This document shows positions 35,726-45,222 of a stretch of DNA of 64,000 nucleotides, piece after piece. The stretch is from NCBI RefSeq assembly GCF_003346865.1, contig NZ_QDKL01000003.1, positions 372,001 to 436,000 of the forward strand. The letters run 5' to 3'. A program made the translations under genes and the position numbers. A model generated the notes under the pieces. The model saw only the letters and a list, made by a program, of their open reading frames with translations, was not told where the DNA came from and ran no database searches. The first letter of the stretch is position 1; the number at the start of each line of letters is the position of its first letter. This DNA comes from Halobacteriovorax vibrionivorans. GTDB taxonomy: Bacteria; Bdellovibrionota; Bacteriovoracia; Bacteriovoracales; Bacteriovoracaceae.

Positions 35726-35778
35726 GATGATGATTGCAAAGCGCAAACTTAATTTGCATAAAATAAAAGGATGTATTT

Positions 35779-36153
35779 ATGAATCGTTTAAACTCAGATT
35801 TAGGTTGGTTATGGCTTAGAATCACAGTTGGACTAGCGATGCTACTTGGGCATGGTTGGGGAAAACTTGCAGGCTTTAGTACTCTAATGACAAAATTCCC
35901 AGATCCAATTGGACTTGGTTCACCTTTTGCACTTTCTGCAACAGTATTTGCAGAAGTGTTTTGCCAGATTTTTATTATCATCGGATTTAAAACGAGATGG
36001 TTTGCTGCAATTTCAGCAATTACTATGCTTGTAGCGGCTTTTGTCGTTCACGCAAGCGATCCATTCTCTGGAAAAGAAAAGGCCATAATGTATGCAATTA
36101 TATACATCGGACTCTTTTTCTCTAATGGTGGTAAATATTCAGTTAAAGCATAA
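35779..36153 (+). CDS. DoxX-family membrane protein
   Basis: A 124-residue four-helix inner-membrane protein. LGWLWLRITVGLAMLLGHGWGKLAGF and GSPFALSATVFAEVFCQIFIIIGFKTRWFA match the DoxX family, whose members are linked to thiosulfate:quinone oxidoreductase subunits or to redox-stress complexes. Ribosome binding site AAAGGATGT. It is monocistronic by its strong terminator. The physiological role is not predictable from this sequence. Confidence 0.88.
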   Translation: MNRLNSDLGWLWLRITVGLAMLLGHGWGKLAGFSTLMTKFPDPIGLGSPFALSATVFAEVFCQIFIIIGFKTRWFAAISAITMLVAAFVVHASDPFSGKEKAIMYAIIYIGLFFSNGGKYSVKA

Positions 36154-36157
36154 TCTT

Positions 36158-36184
36158 AAGCTCCCACAAGGGAGCTTTTTTTTT
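36158..36184 (+). terminator. Terminator after doxX
   Basis: AAGCTCCC / GGGAGCTT is an 8-bp perfect stem with an ACAA loop and a run of nine or more Ts. Confidence 0.92.
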
Positions 36185-36206
36185 CATTAAATACTAAGAT
36201 CATATT

Positions 36207-37037
36207 ATGAAAAAAATTGATTCAAGAGAACTTTTACAAAAGCTTCCACCTTTCACAAAAGAATCAAATAAGTACAGTTTTGGTCACGTTGTAATTATCG
36301 GTGGGAATGTCGGTTATGCAGGAGCAGTCAAGCTCTGTGCACAAGCAGCTCTACGTTCAGGATCAGGCTTAGTTACTGTCCTTACAAGGCAAGAGAATGT
36401 TTCTTCAATTGTTTCAACAAGAGCTGAGCTAATGGTGCGAGGTTTTGACACACAAACTTCTGGAATCAATCAGGCCAGACCAATCTTAGAAAAAGCAGAT
36501 GCTATCGTTATTGGCCCTGGCCTTGGAAGAGACGAATGGGCAAATCATATATGTTCATTGATTGAAGATTTCACGGCACCAAAAGTTTTAGATGCTGACG
36601 CTCTTTGGAACCTATGTCAAAGAAGTGAAAAGCAAAGATATCAAAATGCAATAATCACCCCTCATTTTGGCGAAGCCGCACGTCTTCTAAATTGCACGAG
36701 TGAAGAAATTAGAAAAGATAGAAAAGAAGCAGCTAAAAACCTTCTACAAATAAGTGAATGCGTTGTCTTAAAAGGAGACCATTCTCTTATCGCAAATGAT
36801 CAAGATATCTATGAAAACGATACAGGAAATTCCATCTTAGCAATGGCCGGGACAGGAGATATTCTAGCAGGAATTATCGGTAGTTTCCTAGGACAAGGCC
36901 TGAGCTTAACTGAAGCAGCTTGTCTTGGTACTTGGGTACATGGCAAGGCCAGTGACTTATTAAGAGAAAATACAAGAGGAATACGAGGAAGTATAGCCTC
37001 TGACCTCTTTGCTTATATTCAAGAGGTCATTGGCTAA
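36207..37037 (+). CDS. nnrD: ADP/ATP-dependent NAD(P)H-hydrate dehydratase (YjeF C-terminal domain)
   Basis: A 276-residue enzyme that repairs hydrated NAD(P)H. The ribokinase-like fold shows FGHVVIIGGNVGYAGAVKLCAQAALRSGSGLVTV, VIGPGLGRDEWA, a central VLDADALW, VLKGDHSLIA and the nucleotide/catalytic loop GNSILAMAGTGDILAGIIGSFLGQG. E. coli fuses this domain to the NnrE epimerase; here the epimerase domain is absent, so NnrE must be elsewhere or missing. It converges on der with a 9-bp gap. Confidence 0.94.
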   Translation: MKKIDSRELLQKLPPFTKESNKYSFGHVVIIGGNVGYAGAVKLCAQAALRSGSGLVTVLTRQENVSSIVSTRAELMVRGFDTQTSGINQARPILEKADAIVIGPGLGRDEWANHICSLIEDFTAPKVLDADALWNLCQRSEKQRYQNAIITPHFGEAARLLNCTSEEIRKDRKEAAKNLLQISECVVLKGDHSLIANDQDIYENDTGNSILAMAGTGDILAGIIGSFLGQGLSLTEAACLGTWVHGKASDLLRENTRGIRGSIASDLFAYIQEVIG

Positions 37038-37045
37038 TATCTATT

Positions 37046-38842
37046 TTATTTTGAAACTTTTTTCATACGCTTTTGAAGATCTGTACCTGTTCTAAAGATC
37101 AGGTGAATCGGCGTATTATCAAGCGGGAAGGCCCCTCTTAAACCGTTTTTAAGGTAGCGTCGGTAGTTTTCAGGAATTCCACGTGACTTATTTGTGTAAA
37201 ATAAGAACGTTGGTGGATTCGCTTTAATTTGAGAAGCGTATTTAACACGGAATCTCTTACCACGAGAACCTTTAAGGATAATAGGATGTCTTTCAATAAG
37301 CTCAAATACGAAACGGTTAAGCGCACCTGTTGCAATATTTTGTCTTCTAATGAAAATCGTTTTCGTAAGAATCTTCTTAAGACGCTTAAGACCTCTTTTA
37401 TGCTTTGCTGAGATTGGAATAATATCGCAATAATTAAGCCATGGAAGTTTATCGCGAATATCAAGAAGCCATTCTTTACGTGATTCTTGATCTCTAAACT
37501 TATCACCCATCAGATCAACTTTATTTAGACAAACAATAACAGAAGCACCTTTTTCAATAGCGATATCAAGAAGACGCTTATCTTGGTGTGAAACACCCTT
37601 TGTTGCATCAATCATATAGATACAAATATCACTATCAGCAATACTTCTTAGTGAGCGATAAACTGATTGTGACTCAACAAAGTCATCAATTTTCTTTTGC
37701 TTTCTAATTCCTGCAGTGTCTACGATGTGAATTGAGCGCCAGAAACTTCCTTCAGAAACTTCTTGCTCATCATCTACTAATTCTTGCTCGACTTCTTCAC
37801 CAGTAGCTTCTTCACCGAAAACTTGTGCTTCCATACGATTAGCAGATGTTTCATCCAGCTGCTCATCCTGCTCGAGCATTACATCCTCAAGACCTTCAAG
37901 CTCATAGCTATCAGTATCTAACTCTTCTTCAACATCATAAGATGAAACAAGTTCGTTATAGAGATCAGGATTATTCTTTTTAAAGTCTTCGTATTGAGAC
38001 TGAAGAAGATTATCATTTTTAAAATGCTCTTTTGCTTGATCAAGCTTTCTAGCATCATCTCCAAGGTAGATATCAAAGTATCCATCAATTGGATCAACTG
38101 TAGTTCCAGCAATATCAGAAACTAGAGCACGTTCACTTCCAAGAAGTTGATTTAGTAGAGTTGATTTACCAGCATTAGGTGCACCAATTAGTGCAAGTTT
38201 TGCCACAACATTCTCACGTGGAGTTACACCTTTTTGAAGAGCTGTAATATTCATAACATCAGCAGAGTCATCAAAACGCATCATCTCCTCATGAATATTC
38301 TCACGCAATGTCTCCATTCCCCTACCGTGAGCGGCAGAAGTAACAAACATTTCGTCATCATTTACACCAAGTTCATAGAAGCTATACTCATCTCCACTTT
38401 GAGACTCAGAATCATACTTGTTAACAACAAGCCACATCTTCTTCTTTTGCTTTCTAATATAATTAGCAATGGTCTTATCAAAAGGAAGAACACCTTCTCT
38501 TACATCGACAACAAAGAGAACAAGATCAGATTCTTCAATCGCTTGATGAGCATGATCTGTCATAATATTGAAGAACTTATTAGCATTAACTTCTTGATCA
38601 TTCTTTCCACTCTCATCAACTTGAGTTGGATAGAACCCACCAGTATCAACAAGAATCGCATCTAATGGACGGTCTTCATCTTTATCATTAAAAGATGTAA
38701 TTCCATAGTGGCGATCACGTGTTACACCTGGCATATCGTGAGTAATGGCCTTATGTTGTTTTTTCATTAGGCGGTTAAAGATGGAACTTTTCCCAACGTT
38801 TGGCCTACCAATTAATGAAATAATCATTGAACGCTTTTGCAT
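37046..38842 (-). CDS. der: Ribosome-assembly GTPase Der (EngA) with a large acidic insert
   Basis: A 598-residue double-GTPase needed for 50S assembly; usual length is about 440-490. G-domain 1: GRPNVGKSS (12-20), DTGG (66), NKYD (141). G-domain 2: GAPNAGKST (220-228), [13 protein letters not shown] (375), NKVD. A KH-like C-terminus follows. Between switch I and DTAG of domain 2, where about 12 residues are normal, lie some 110 residues (~262-366), strongly acidic and low in complexity ([21 protein letters not shown]). It follows era by 32 bp in an rnc-era-der operon. Confidence 0.96.
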   Translation of the reverse strand: MQKRSMIISLIGRPNVGKSSIFNRLMKKQHKAITHDMPGVTRDRHYGITSFNDKDEDRPLDAILVDTGGFYPTQVDESGKNDQEVNANKFFNIMTDHAHQAIEESDLVLFVVDVREGVLPFDKTIANYIRKQKKKMWLVVNKYDSESQSGDEYSFYELGVNDDEMFVTSAAHGRGMETLRENIHEEMMRFDDSADVMNITALQKGVTPRENVVAKLALIGAPNAGKSTLLNQLLGSERALVSDIAGTTVDPIDGYFDIYLGDDARKLDQAKEHFKNDNLLQSQYEDFKKNNPDLYNELVSSYDVEEELDTDSYELEGLEDVMLEQDEQLDETSANRMEAQVFGEEATGEEVEQELVDDEQEVSEGSFWRSIHIVDTAGIRKQKKIDDFVESQSVYRSLRSIADSDICIYMIDATKGVSHQDKRLLDIAIEKGASVIVCLNKVDLMGDKFRDQESRKEWLLDIRDKLPWLNYCDIIPISAKHKRGLKRLKKILTKTIFIRRQNIATGALNRFVFELIERHPIILKGSRGKRFRVKYASQIKANPPTFLFYTNKSRGIPENYRRYLKNGLRGAFPLDNTPIHLIFRTGTDLQKRMKKVSK

Positions 38843-38874
38843 TTCAAAATCCTATTTAAGTTTATTATTTATAA

Positions 38875-39849
38875 TTATTTTTGTTTCCATACACGGGCAG
38901 AGTTAATTGCACGTGGAAGTCCTAGTTCTTCTAGAACAAAGTTATTCTTAAACCACTTTGGTGATACTTTCACGTGTAGGTTTAAATGAACCTTACCATC
39001 AGTCATTGCTGCAATCTTCTTACGAGCACGTGTTCCAATTTCTTTGATCATCGAACCTTTAGAACCAACAACGATAGCTCGCTGTGATGGACGATTAACA
39101 AGAATTGAAGCTGAGATGTGAGAAGTAAAAGCACCTGTCTTATCTTTGAAATCTTTATATTCATCAATAATGACGGCCATCTCATATGGTAGCTCATCCT
39201 TTAAAAGGTCAAATGCCTGCTCACGAATATACTCAGTAGCAAAGAATCTTTGGTTCTTATTCGAGATAGCACCATCAAGGTATAAGTGTGAACCTGGCTG
39301 AGCATTATCACAAAGAGCTGCTGTTAAAAGGTGTACATTATCTCCGGACTTAGTTGAGATAACAAAGTACTGCTCAAGAGCTGGAATAACTTCTTTTGCT
39401 TGTTCAAATACCTTATCTAGTGGCATATTTTCTGCATTTTCAACACGATCTGACTTAGTGAAAACAAGCCATGTTTTCGATAACTCTTTCTCTTTTCCAC
39501 CAATGAAATCTTTGAAGGCCTTGATTTGCTCAAGAATATCTTTTGTTAGATCAATTAGAAGTAAGTTAACATCAACACCATCAACACCTTCAACGGCCTG
39601 TTGATTAATACGCTTATTAAGCTCCTGGCTTGAAGTGTGTAGACCTGGAGTATCAACTAGAACAACTTCAGTATGATCAACTGTGAAAACTGCGTGAAAC
39701 TTATTACGTGTTGTTTGTGGTTTACTCGTTACAATTGAAAGGTCCATTCCTAGTAAGTAATTTACAAGTGAACTCTTTCCTACATTTGGTGCACCAACGA
39801 TTGCTGCCATAATGGATTTGTTGTCTGGGTGTTGATCAGTCAATAACAT
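38875..39849 (-). CDS. era: GTPase Era
   Basis: A 324-residue GTPase that binds 16S rRNA near its 3' end and checks 30S assembly. G1 GAPNVGKSSLVNYLL, G2/switch SKPQTTRN, G3 DTPGLH, G4 TKSD, then the C-terminal KH domain with VVGSKGSMIKEIGTRARKKIAAM. It is slightly longer than E. coli Era (301). It sits 17 bp after rnc and 32 bp before der, forming a compact RNA/ribosome maturation operon. Confidence 0.97.
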   Translation of the reverse strand: MLLTDQHPDNKSIMAAIVGAPNVGKSSLVNYLLGMDLSIVTSKPQTTRNKFHAVFTVDHTEVVLVDTPGLHTSSQELNKRINQQAVEGVDGVDVNLLLIDLTKDILEQIKAFKDFIGGKEKELSKTWLVFTKSDRVENAENMPLDKVFEQAKEVIPALEQYFVISTKSGDNVHLLTAALCDNAQPGSHLYLDGAISNKNQRFFATEYIREQAFDLLKDELPYEMAVIIDEYKDFKDKTGAFTSHISASILVNRPSQRAIVVGSKGSMIKEIGTRARKKIAAMTDGKVHLNLHVKVSPKWFKNNFVLEELGLPRAINSARVWKQK

Positions 39850-39866
39850 AATTTTCTCCGTTGTCC

Positions 39867-40715
39867 TTATTTAATTTTGTCTAATAGATTATTTTCTAAA
39901 CATTCTTTTGCGATTTCTTTTGTTCCTATTTTTTTACTATTGGAGATTAATTTCGATATTAACTCTCCATTTATATAAAGTTCGATTTCAAACTCTTGAC
40001 CTTTATTTAAGGCCTTTGTGCGGTACTCAGGTAGACATTTAAATCGTGCCAATGTCTCCTCTTGTAATTTTGTCTTTGGATCAAAATCCACAAGTTTTTG
40101 AGCATTAAAGAAGACCTCTCCACTTTCCTTTTCATAAGTCGCAATGACCTGGTCGAGATAAGAGTTTGCTTTATCATTTCCTTGATCAATGGCAATGGCC
40201 CCAAGAATTGATTCAAAAAGATCACAACGAATCCCTTTATTTACTTCTTGGTCTAATTCACCTTTTCCAACGATTAGAAATTGAGAGAGTCCTAAAAAGT
40301 CAGTTAATGAGCTTAGGCTATCTTCATTTACAAGTGCACTTCTTAATTTTGAAAGTTGCCCTTCATTCATATCTTCAAAGTTTAAAAAGAGGTTCTTTGT
40401 CACATATGAGCCAAGAACAGAGTCGCCATAGAACTCTAGGCGCTCATAACTTTTAAACTCTAGTTTGGCCTCATGAACATATGAACTATGAGTAAAGGCC
40501 CTCATGACAAGAGAGTTGTCATTAAATTTTAGGTCGAATTTATCTAAGAAAATTGATTGAATATTGGATTGATCAAAAAATAGATCTGTGACTTCATGCT
40601 TAGACACGCTATTACCAGCACCTAATTGCTTAAAATCTGCAATAGTTAGCCTATAAAATGCGTGTGCAAATGTAGGACTCTTCCCTTGTGGGTTGAGTGA
40701 GGTCGTCTCAAGCAT
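39867..40715 (-). CDS. rnc: Ribonuclease III
   Basis: A 282-residue double-strand RNA endonuclease for rRNA processing. The catalytic signature is YERLEFYGDSVLGSYV (usually ERLEFLGDAVL), with the second acidic cluster in CDLFESILGAIAIDQGN. The dsRNA-binding domain lies at ~205-280 (DPKTKLQEETLARFKCLPEYR...IGTKEIAKECLENNLL). An N-terminal extension of ~50 residues is longer than usual. It is the first gene of rnc-era-der. Confidence 0.95.
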   Translation of the reverse strand: MLETTSLNPQGKSPTFAHAFYRLTIADFKQLGAGNSVSKHEVTDLFFDQSNIQSIFLDKFDLKFNDNSLVMRAFTHSSYVHEAKLEFKSYERLEFYGDSVLGSYVTKNLFLNFEDMNEGQLSKLRSALVNEDSLSSLTDFLGLSQFLIVGKGELDQEVNKGIRCDLFESILGAIAIDQGNDKANSYLDQVIATYEKESGEVFFNAQKLVDFDPKTKLQEETLARFKCLPEYRTKALNKGQEFEIELYINGELISKLISNSKKIGTKEIAKECLENNLLDKIK

Positions 40716-40861
40716 GTAATCACCTAATATTAAATTGTTAAACGATTTATAGTGCTTCTGCCCATCATTTGCAAGTGCAAGATTACTACTTGTGAAAGAA
40801 TAACAGGTTCGTTAAAATCTCTTACAGTAATATACGTAGTTACAAGTCCTTAGGGTGGTTT

Positions 40862-41836
40862 ATGGAACTAACAGAAGTCAATAAAAAGAAATTAGATAAG
40901 TGGCAAGATGCATTTTTCAAGAAGATAGCGGCCAAGGGCCGCTCAAATAATACCCTGAAAAACTATCGCACTGACCTTGCTTGCTTTAATCAATACGTAA
41001 CAGAACATAAGAAACAAACGGATATTGAAAAATATTCAATTCCAGAGATTCAAGAATACGGAAAGTATTTAGAAGAAAAATATAAGTCAGATAATTCACG
41101 AAGACGCCGTGTCCAGGCCCTTAGAATATTCTTTGATCACCTAGTAGAAGAAGGTGTCTTTAACGTCAATCCAGTACGAAAAATACCAACTTCTCCAAAG
41201 TTCCTAGATATACCAAGGCCAGCTTCGTTTTCACATATTAAAAGTCTTTGGCACACATTACTCAATGATCAAAGAAATGCACAAAGTGATCTTGAAAAAC
41301 TTAAGGCCAAAAGAAATGGAATCATCTTTGCAACCGTTTATCTAGGAGGCCTTAAGGTCTCAGAACTATCTAAAATTAAAGTTGCAAGCTTCTCATTTCG
41401 CGATGAAATCAAGGCCATTATTACACATGAAAAAAGAGACCCATATACCGTCACATTTCCAAGTATCTTTGGCCGTATTTTCTATGAATATGTTGAGCTA
41501 TTAGAGAAGGTTAAAAAGGCCCAAGGTGTCTCTTTTGATCACTTACTTTTTAATGCTAACGCTCATAAGATTCTATCAGGTGGGCTATCTGCACGTGGGA
41601 TGGAGCTACTCTTTGAAGACTGGCGCTCTAGACTTATGATTGAAATAACACCAAAGACTTTAAGACAGGCCTGTGTCTTTACCTGGCTCCACGACGGGGT
41701 TAATGATACAACCATAAAGGAATGGCTTGGTGTCTCGCCAGCATACTCTTTAAAACTTTATAAAGAGCATATGGACTCACATTTCTATAATCAACAATTT
41801 ATTGAATTGGCACTTAATGAAGATAAATTGATTTAA
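40862..41836 (+). CDS. Tyrosine recombinase-like protein with degenerate active site
   Basis: A 324-residue protein with the XerC/D layout: SAM-like N-domain (NNTLKNYRTDLACF, ~1-105) and catalytic fold (~120-310). The family's active site is Arg-Lys-His-Arg-His/Trp-Tyr. Here the first Arg is Lys (GGLKVSEL, K165), the HxxR His is Lys (TPKTLRQA, K265/R268) and the GH His is Val (G290-V291). The nucleophile Tyr is kept (KLYKEH, Y300). It may bind DNA without cutting, or be a divergent recombinase. Nothing mobile surrounds it. It is divergent from rnc and overlaps the next gene by 4 bp, tail to tail. Confidence 0.85.
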   Translation: MELTEVNKKKLDKWQDAFFKKIAAKGRSNNTLKNYRTDLACFNQYVTEHKKQTDIEKYSIPEIQEYGKYLEEKYKSDNSRRRRVQALRIFFDHLVEEGVFNVNPVRKIPTSPKFLDIPRPASFSHIKSLWHTLLNDQRNAQSDLEKLKAKRNGIIFATVYLGGLKVSELSKIKVASFSFRDEIKAIITHEKRDPYTVTFPSIFGRIFYEYVELLEKVKKAQGVSFDHLLFNANAHKILSGGLSARGMELLFEDWRSRLMIEITPKTLRQACVFTWLHDGVNDTTIKEWLGVSPAYSLKLYKEHMDSHFYNQQFIELALNEDKLI

Positions 41837-42663
41837 GGCTGCTTAATTGGAACTGGCCTATCATAAACAGGAAGGCCGGTATCCTTATCGAGGTGCCAAC
41901 GATCTGTATAAAGCTCATCTTTTTCAATACGATAGAAGTCGAGATCTTTATCTAATTTATCCAAACTATAGATTAGCTGTGATTGTAGTCTGACCTGATC
42001 GTTCTTCTTAGAAAGAAGTAAATTTAAGGCCTCATCTTTTTTTCGTTGTAACTCAAGAATCTGCTTATCGTATTCTGCAGCGACCTCAACTTGTTTCTGT
42101 GAAAAGCCCCAGACAAATTTATTCACTTCATTTAATTGGAATGTGAAATCTCTTTTTTTCGCCAACAATGTTAAACGGTAACGAGAAGCTTCCTTAATTC
42201 TCAATGCTAGCTTATCACTTTCAAAAACAAGAATTGTTCCTCGTCTTAAAGTCGAGTTTTGCCCCCAACAATTCTCAAGGTCTTTTGCGTAGATTGTAAT
42301 ATACATATCTTCACTATTTCTGACGTGGCCCTTGCACTTATCTTCATCCATACGTCGCGCCACATTGAAGTAAACAATATCAGAAGGCTTCAAGAACTTA
42401 ACATTCTTTGATTCGACTTGAATTTTAAACACAGTACTTGATGGGTCCTTATCTGTAACTCGGCCAGAGAACTTTGAATAATCAATGCTAGGATCGTAGA
42501 AAGTATCATAACCATGATCCTTGATATAATTATCGTAGGCATCATAATCATTTTTGATATCTTTATTTCTAACCTCATCTCTTTTAATAATAAAGCCATC
42601 ACTATTTGCAACAGAGACCAGCGTTATTAAGCTCAATGAAATGAATAGAAAAAATCTTCTCAT
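41833..42663 (-). CDS. Exported hypothetical protein with coiled coil
   Basis: From the ATG at 42663 this is a 276-residue exported protein with a signal peptide (RRFFLFISLSLITLVSVANS). The frame extends 18 codons upstream to an ATG at 42717, but that would bury the signal peptide, so the shorter form is preferred. The middle is strand-rich. A coiled coil at roughly residues 190-250 (AEYDKQILELQRKKDEALNLLLSKKND...) precedes a Pro-rich end DRPVPIKQP. No family recognised. Confidence 0.65.
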   Translation of the reverse strand: MRRFFLFISLSLITLVSVANSDGFIIKRDEVRNKDIKNDYDAYDNYIKDHGYDTFYDPSIDYSKFSGRVTDKDPSSTVFKIQVESKNVKFLKPSDIVYFNVARRMDEDKCKGHVRNSEDMYITIYAKDLENCWGQNSTLRRGTILVFESDKLALRIKEASRYRLTLLAKKRDFTFQLNEVNKFVWGFSQKQVEVAAEYDKQILELQRKKDEALNLLLSKKNDQVRLQSQLIYSLDKLDKDLDFYRIEKDELYTDRWHLDKDTGLPVYDRPVPIKQP

Positions 42664-42764
42664 ACGTTCATTATAACGCAAATCTAAGCAGACAATAGGG
42701 GGAGAAAACTTGTCCATTACCTGTGCTCATGATAAATTTTTAGAAAATTTATTAGGAGAATAGA

Positions 42765-43409
42765 ATGCAATTTTTTATCGATACAGGTGATATTGAAGAA
42801 ATCAAAGAAGCAGTAAAATGGGGCCTAATTGACGGAGTTACGACTAACCCATCAATTATTGCCAAAACTGGGCGTACTCAAGAAGAAGTAATCAAAGACA
42901 TTTGCGAAATCGTTGATGGACCAATTTCAGCAGAAGTTATTGCAACAGATACTGAAGGGATGATCAAAGAAGGTAGTGAACTTGCAAAGATTCACGAGAA
43001 TGTCGTTATTAAACTTCCACTGACAGAAGCTGGAATCGCTGCTTGTAAGTGGTTTAGTGACAATGATATTAAAACGAACGTAACACTTTGTTTCAGCTCA
43101 AACCAAGCATTACTAGCAGCAAAAAATGGTGCTACTTACATCTCTCCATTCATCGGCCGTCTCGATGATATCGGTGCAGATGGTATGACTCTTATTCAAG
43201 AGATCCGTCATATGTATGATGTTTACGGTTTTGATACAGAAGTTCTAGCAGCATCTGTACGTCACGCAGACCATGTAAAGCACTGCTCGATGGTAGGTGC
43301 AGACGTTGCAACGATGCCATATAAAGTAATCAAGTCACTTTTTAACCACCCTTTAACAGATAAAGGACTGGCACAATTTTTGGCCGATTATGAGAAGTCG
43401 CAAAAATAA
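42765..43409 (+). CDS. Transaldolase, fructose-6-phosphate aldolase-like subfamily
   Basis: A 214-residue class I aldolase barrel: [31 protein letters not shown] at the N-terminus, the Schiff-base Lys in [39 protein letters not shown], and [22 protein letters not shown] at the end. This short subfamily includes true transaldolases of the pentose phosphate pathway and the FSA aldolases. Transaldolase is more likely because the window shows no other pentose phosphate gene to suggest a specialised role. Ribosome binding site TTAGGAGAATAG. A terminator follows. Confidence 0.94.
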   Translation: MQFFIDTGDIEEIKEAVKWGLIDGVTTNPSIIAKTGRTQEEVIKDICEIVDGPISAEVIATDTEGMIKEGSELAKIHENVVIKLPLTEAGIAACKWFSDNDIKTNVTLCFSSNQALLAAKNGATYISPFIGRLDDIGADGMTLIQEIRHMYDVYGFDTEVLAASVRHADHVKHCSMVGADVATMPYKVIKSLFNHPLTDKGLAQFLADYEKSQK

Positions 43410-43455
43410 TACCAATTAGGCGACTTATTAACTAATTCAATAATATCTATATAAT

Positions 43456-43490
43456 AACGGGGGCTTACAGTCCCCGTTTCTTTATTTTTT
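43456..43490 (+). terminator. Terminator after the transaldolase gene
   Basis: The stem AACGGGG / CCCCGTT has a ~9-nt loop and is followed by TTCTTTATTTTTT. Confidence 0.88.
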
Positions 43491-43602
43491 CTAAATTTAA
43501 AATCTTAAATACCGATATCGTATAAAATGGTGCAAAGCACGTCATAGTCGAGCTTTAAGCTCAACTTTGTACCTGTAAATGTATTTTCAAGGTATTTTTG
43601 GG

Positions 43603-44493
43603 ATGAAAATTAATAGAACCATATTATCAGTTTTGGTGATTCTGCTGACTCTATCGTGTGTCGAAGAGCCAGAGAAAGTTTCTATTACGGCCCTGCCTTT
43701 AAAATGGCGTGAAAGTGCACTTCCTTTAACAGTAAAAGTTCATGCAGATTTTAGCAGTTTAAATGCAATTGATGGATCATCAGATGATCTTCCATTAGCG
43801 GCCGCTGATGATGGCCTCTATGATGATTACGATTTAATGCAGGAGATGCAAAAGGCATGGAATGATGCTGATGATGCAAGAGAATACTTTGTTCTTGACC
43901 ACGGCCAAGCCGCTGGAGCAGACCCATATACTGACCTAGATGACTATTACGATGGAGAAATCGGAATTTATGTAACAGAGAATTGGTTTTCAAGTATTGG
44001 TTATGGTGTTTTGGCAATCACTTCATATTTTGCAGAACAACGAACAGATCACTTAAGAATGGTTCATGGTGATATTATTGTAAATTTCCGTGATTATTAT
44101 TTCTCATTTGATAAGGCCAGAACTCAGGAGTCAACGACTTACTACGACCTTCCTTCTGTCATCTTACATGAACTAGGCCACCTCTTAGGACTTAAACATA
44201 CAACCTCATCAACAGTTCAATCAATCATGTACCCACAACTTGGTTCAACAGAAGTTAAGAGAACTCTTGGTTACTATGACTCCCTATCAATTTCAAATCT
44301 ATACGACACAAATACTCAAGCACTTAAGACGGCCCAAGCATTCAGTTCAGCTAGCGTAGACGAATCAATGAAGAACGCTGACGATGGCCAAGAAAAACCG
44401 AAGATTATCCACGGCTATATCGAATTAAGGGCCGACGGACATTGTCGCCATTTTCAAGATGGAAGCCTAATACACGATCATAAAGTCTTTTAA
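43603..44493 (+). CDS. Matrixin-like zinc metalloprotease lipoprotein
   Basis: A ~296-residue lipoprotein from the ATG at 43603; an ATG eight codons upstream is possible. Signal peptide and lipobox LTLSC come first, then an acidic region, then a metzincin zinc site SVILHELGHLLGLKH (HExxHxxGxxH). The Met-turn SIMYPQL follows about 15 residues later, matching matrixins. A His-containing tail ends the protein (HCRHFQDGSLIHDHKVF). It is probably surface or periplasmic and cleaves proteins, its own or those of prey. A spectrum of such proteases is typical of predatory bacteria. Confidence 0.85.
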   Translation: MKINRTILSVLVILLTLSCVEEPEKVSITALPLKWRESALPLTVKVHADFSSLNAIDGSSDDLPLAAADDGLYDDYDLMQEMQKAWNDADDAREYFVLDHGQAAGADPYTDLDDYYDGEIGIYVTENWFSSIGYGVLAITSYFAEQRTDHLRMVHGDIIVNFRDYYFSFDKARTQESTTYYDLPSVILHELGHLLGLKHTTSSTVQSIMYPQLGSTEVKRTLGYYDSLSISNLYDTNTQALKTAQAFSSASVDESMKNADDGQEKPKIIHGYIELRADGHCRHFQDGSLIHDHKVF

Positions 44494-44565
44494 TTTTTAA
44501 CAAATTTTAAGAATGCACCATTTTGCTCTCTAAAAAAAATCCATAACTTATGGCCTAATAGTAGT

Positions 44566-45222
44566 ATGGGCAACAATTACGAAAACATTTATCAAAGTCA
44601 AATTGATGAAGAAACTTTGAAGGATAATTCAAAGCTTCTACTTTGCCCAGAATGTGATGAAATCTATCTATTTGAAATGATCAATAAGCGACAAAGGGCA
44701 AAATGCCATCGCTGTGGAGAAATTCTTTATAATGGAGACAGCACCATAACGATGGTGAAAGTCTTAACGATTTCAGGATTACTACTTTTTTATCCAGCAA
44801 TCTTCCTACCAGTATTGAAAATAAAGATGGCCGGAGCAAACCTTGAAACTTCAACTTACGAATCGATATTTGCTTTTACAACTAAAGCGTATTGGCCAAT
44901 AGCAATTAGTGTTGTTCTCTTTGCAATCTTAATTCCCCTCTTTCGCCTCGTTGCATACTTAACTGTTGTCTTTAAAAACCAATTTATCAATCATCACCTT
45001 GGAAGAACTTTCATCAGATTTCTAAGGGCCTCACACGAATGGTCTATGATTGATGTCTATTTTATGGGAATCATTGTAACGGTTGCTAAAATGGTTGATC
45101 GTTCTGAAGTAGAGCTCACTATTGGGACACTAAGCCTTATCCTATTAATGGTTAATAATATCTTACTACAATCAGTTACTCACTATGATGAGTTATGGAA
45201 GAAGCTATATGAGAGGAATTGA
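44566..45222 (+). CDS. PqiA-like membrane protein, first half
   Basis: A 218-residue protein matching one half of PqiA. An N-terminal zinc-ribbon (LLCPECDEIYLF... AKCHRCGEIL) is followed by four membrane helices with the PqiA segment SGLLLFYPAIFLPVLKIKM and RASHEWSMIDVYFMGIIV. E. coli PqiA (~417 residues) has two such halves in one chain. Here the second half is a separate gene overlapping by ~14 bp. With PqiB it should form part of an inner-to-outer membrane lipid transport line. Confidence 0.88.
   Translation: MGNNYENIYQSQIDEETLKDNSKLLLCPECDEIYLFEMINKRQRAKCHRCGEILYNGDSTITMVKVLTISGLLLFYPAIFLPVLKIKMAGANLETSTYESIFAFTTKAYWPIAISVVLFAILIPLFRLVAYLTVVFKNQFINHHLGRTFIRFLRASHEWSMIDVYFMGIIVTVAKMVDRSEVELTIGTLSLILLMVNNILLQSVTHYDELWKKLYERN

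Noticed and set aside
40862..41836. An integrase marking a genomic island or prophage.
   Set aside because: Active-site residues are degraded, there is no tRNA, attachment repeat or phage gene nearby, and codon use looks like its neighbours.
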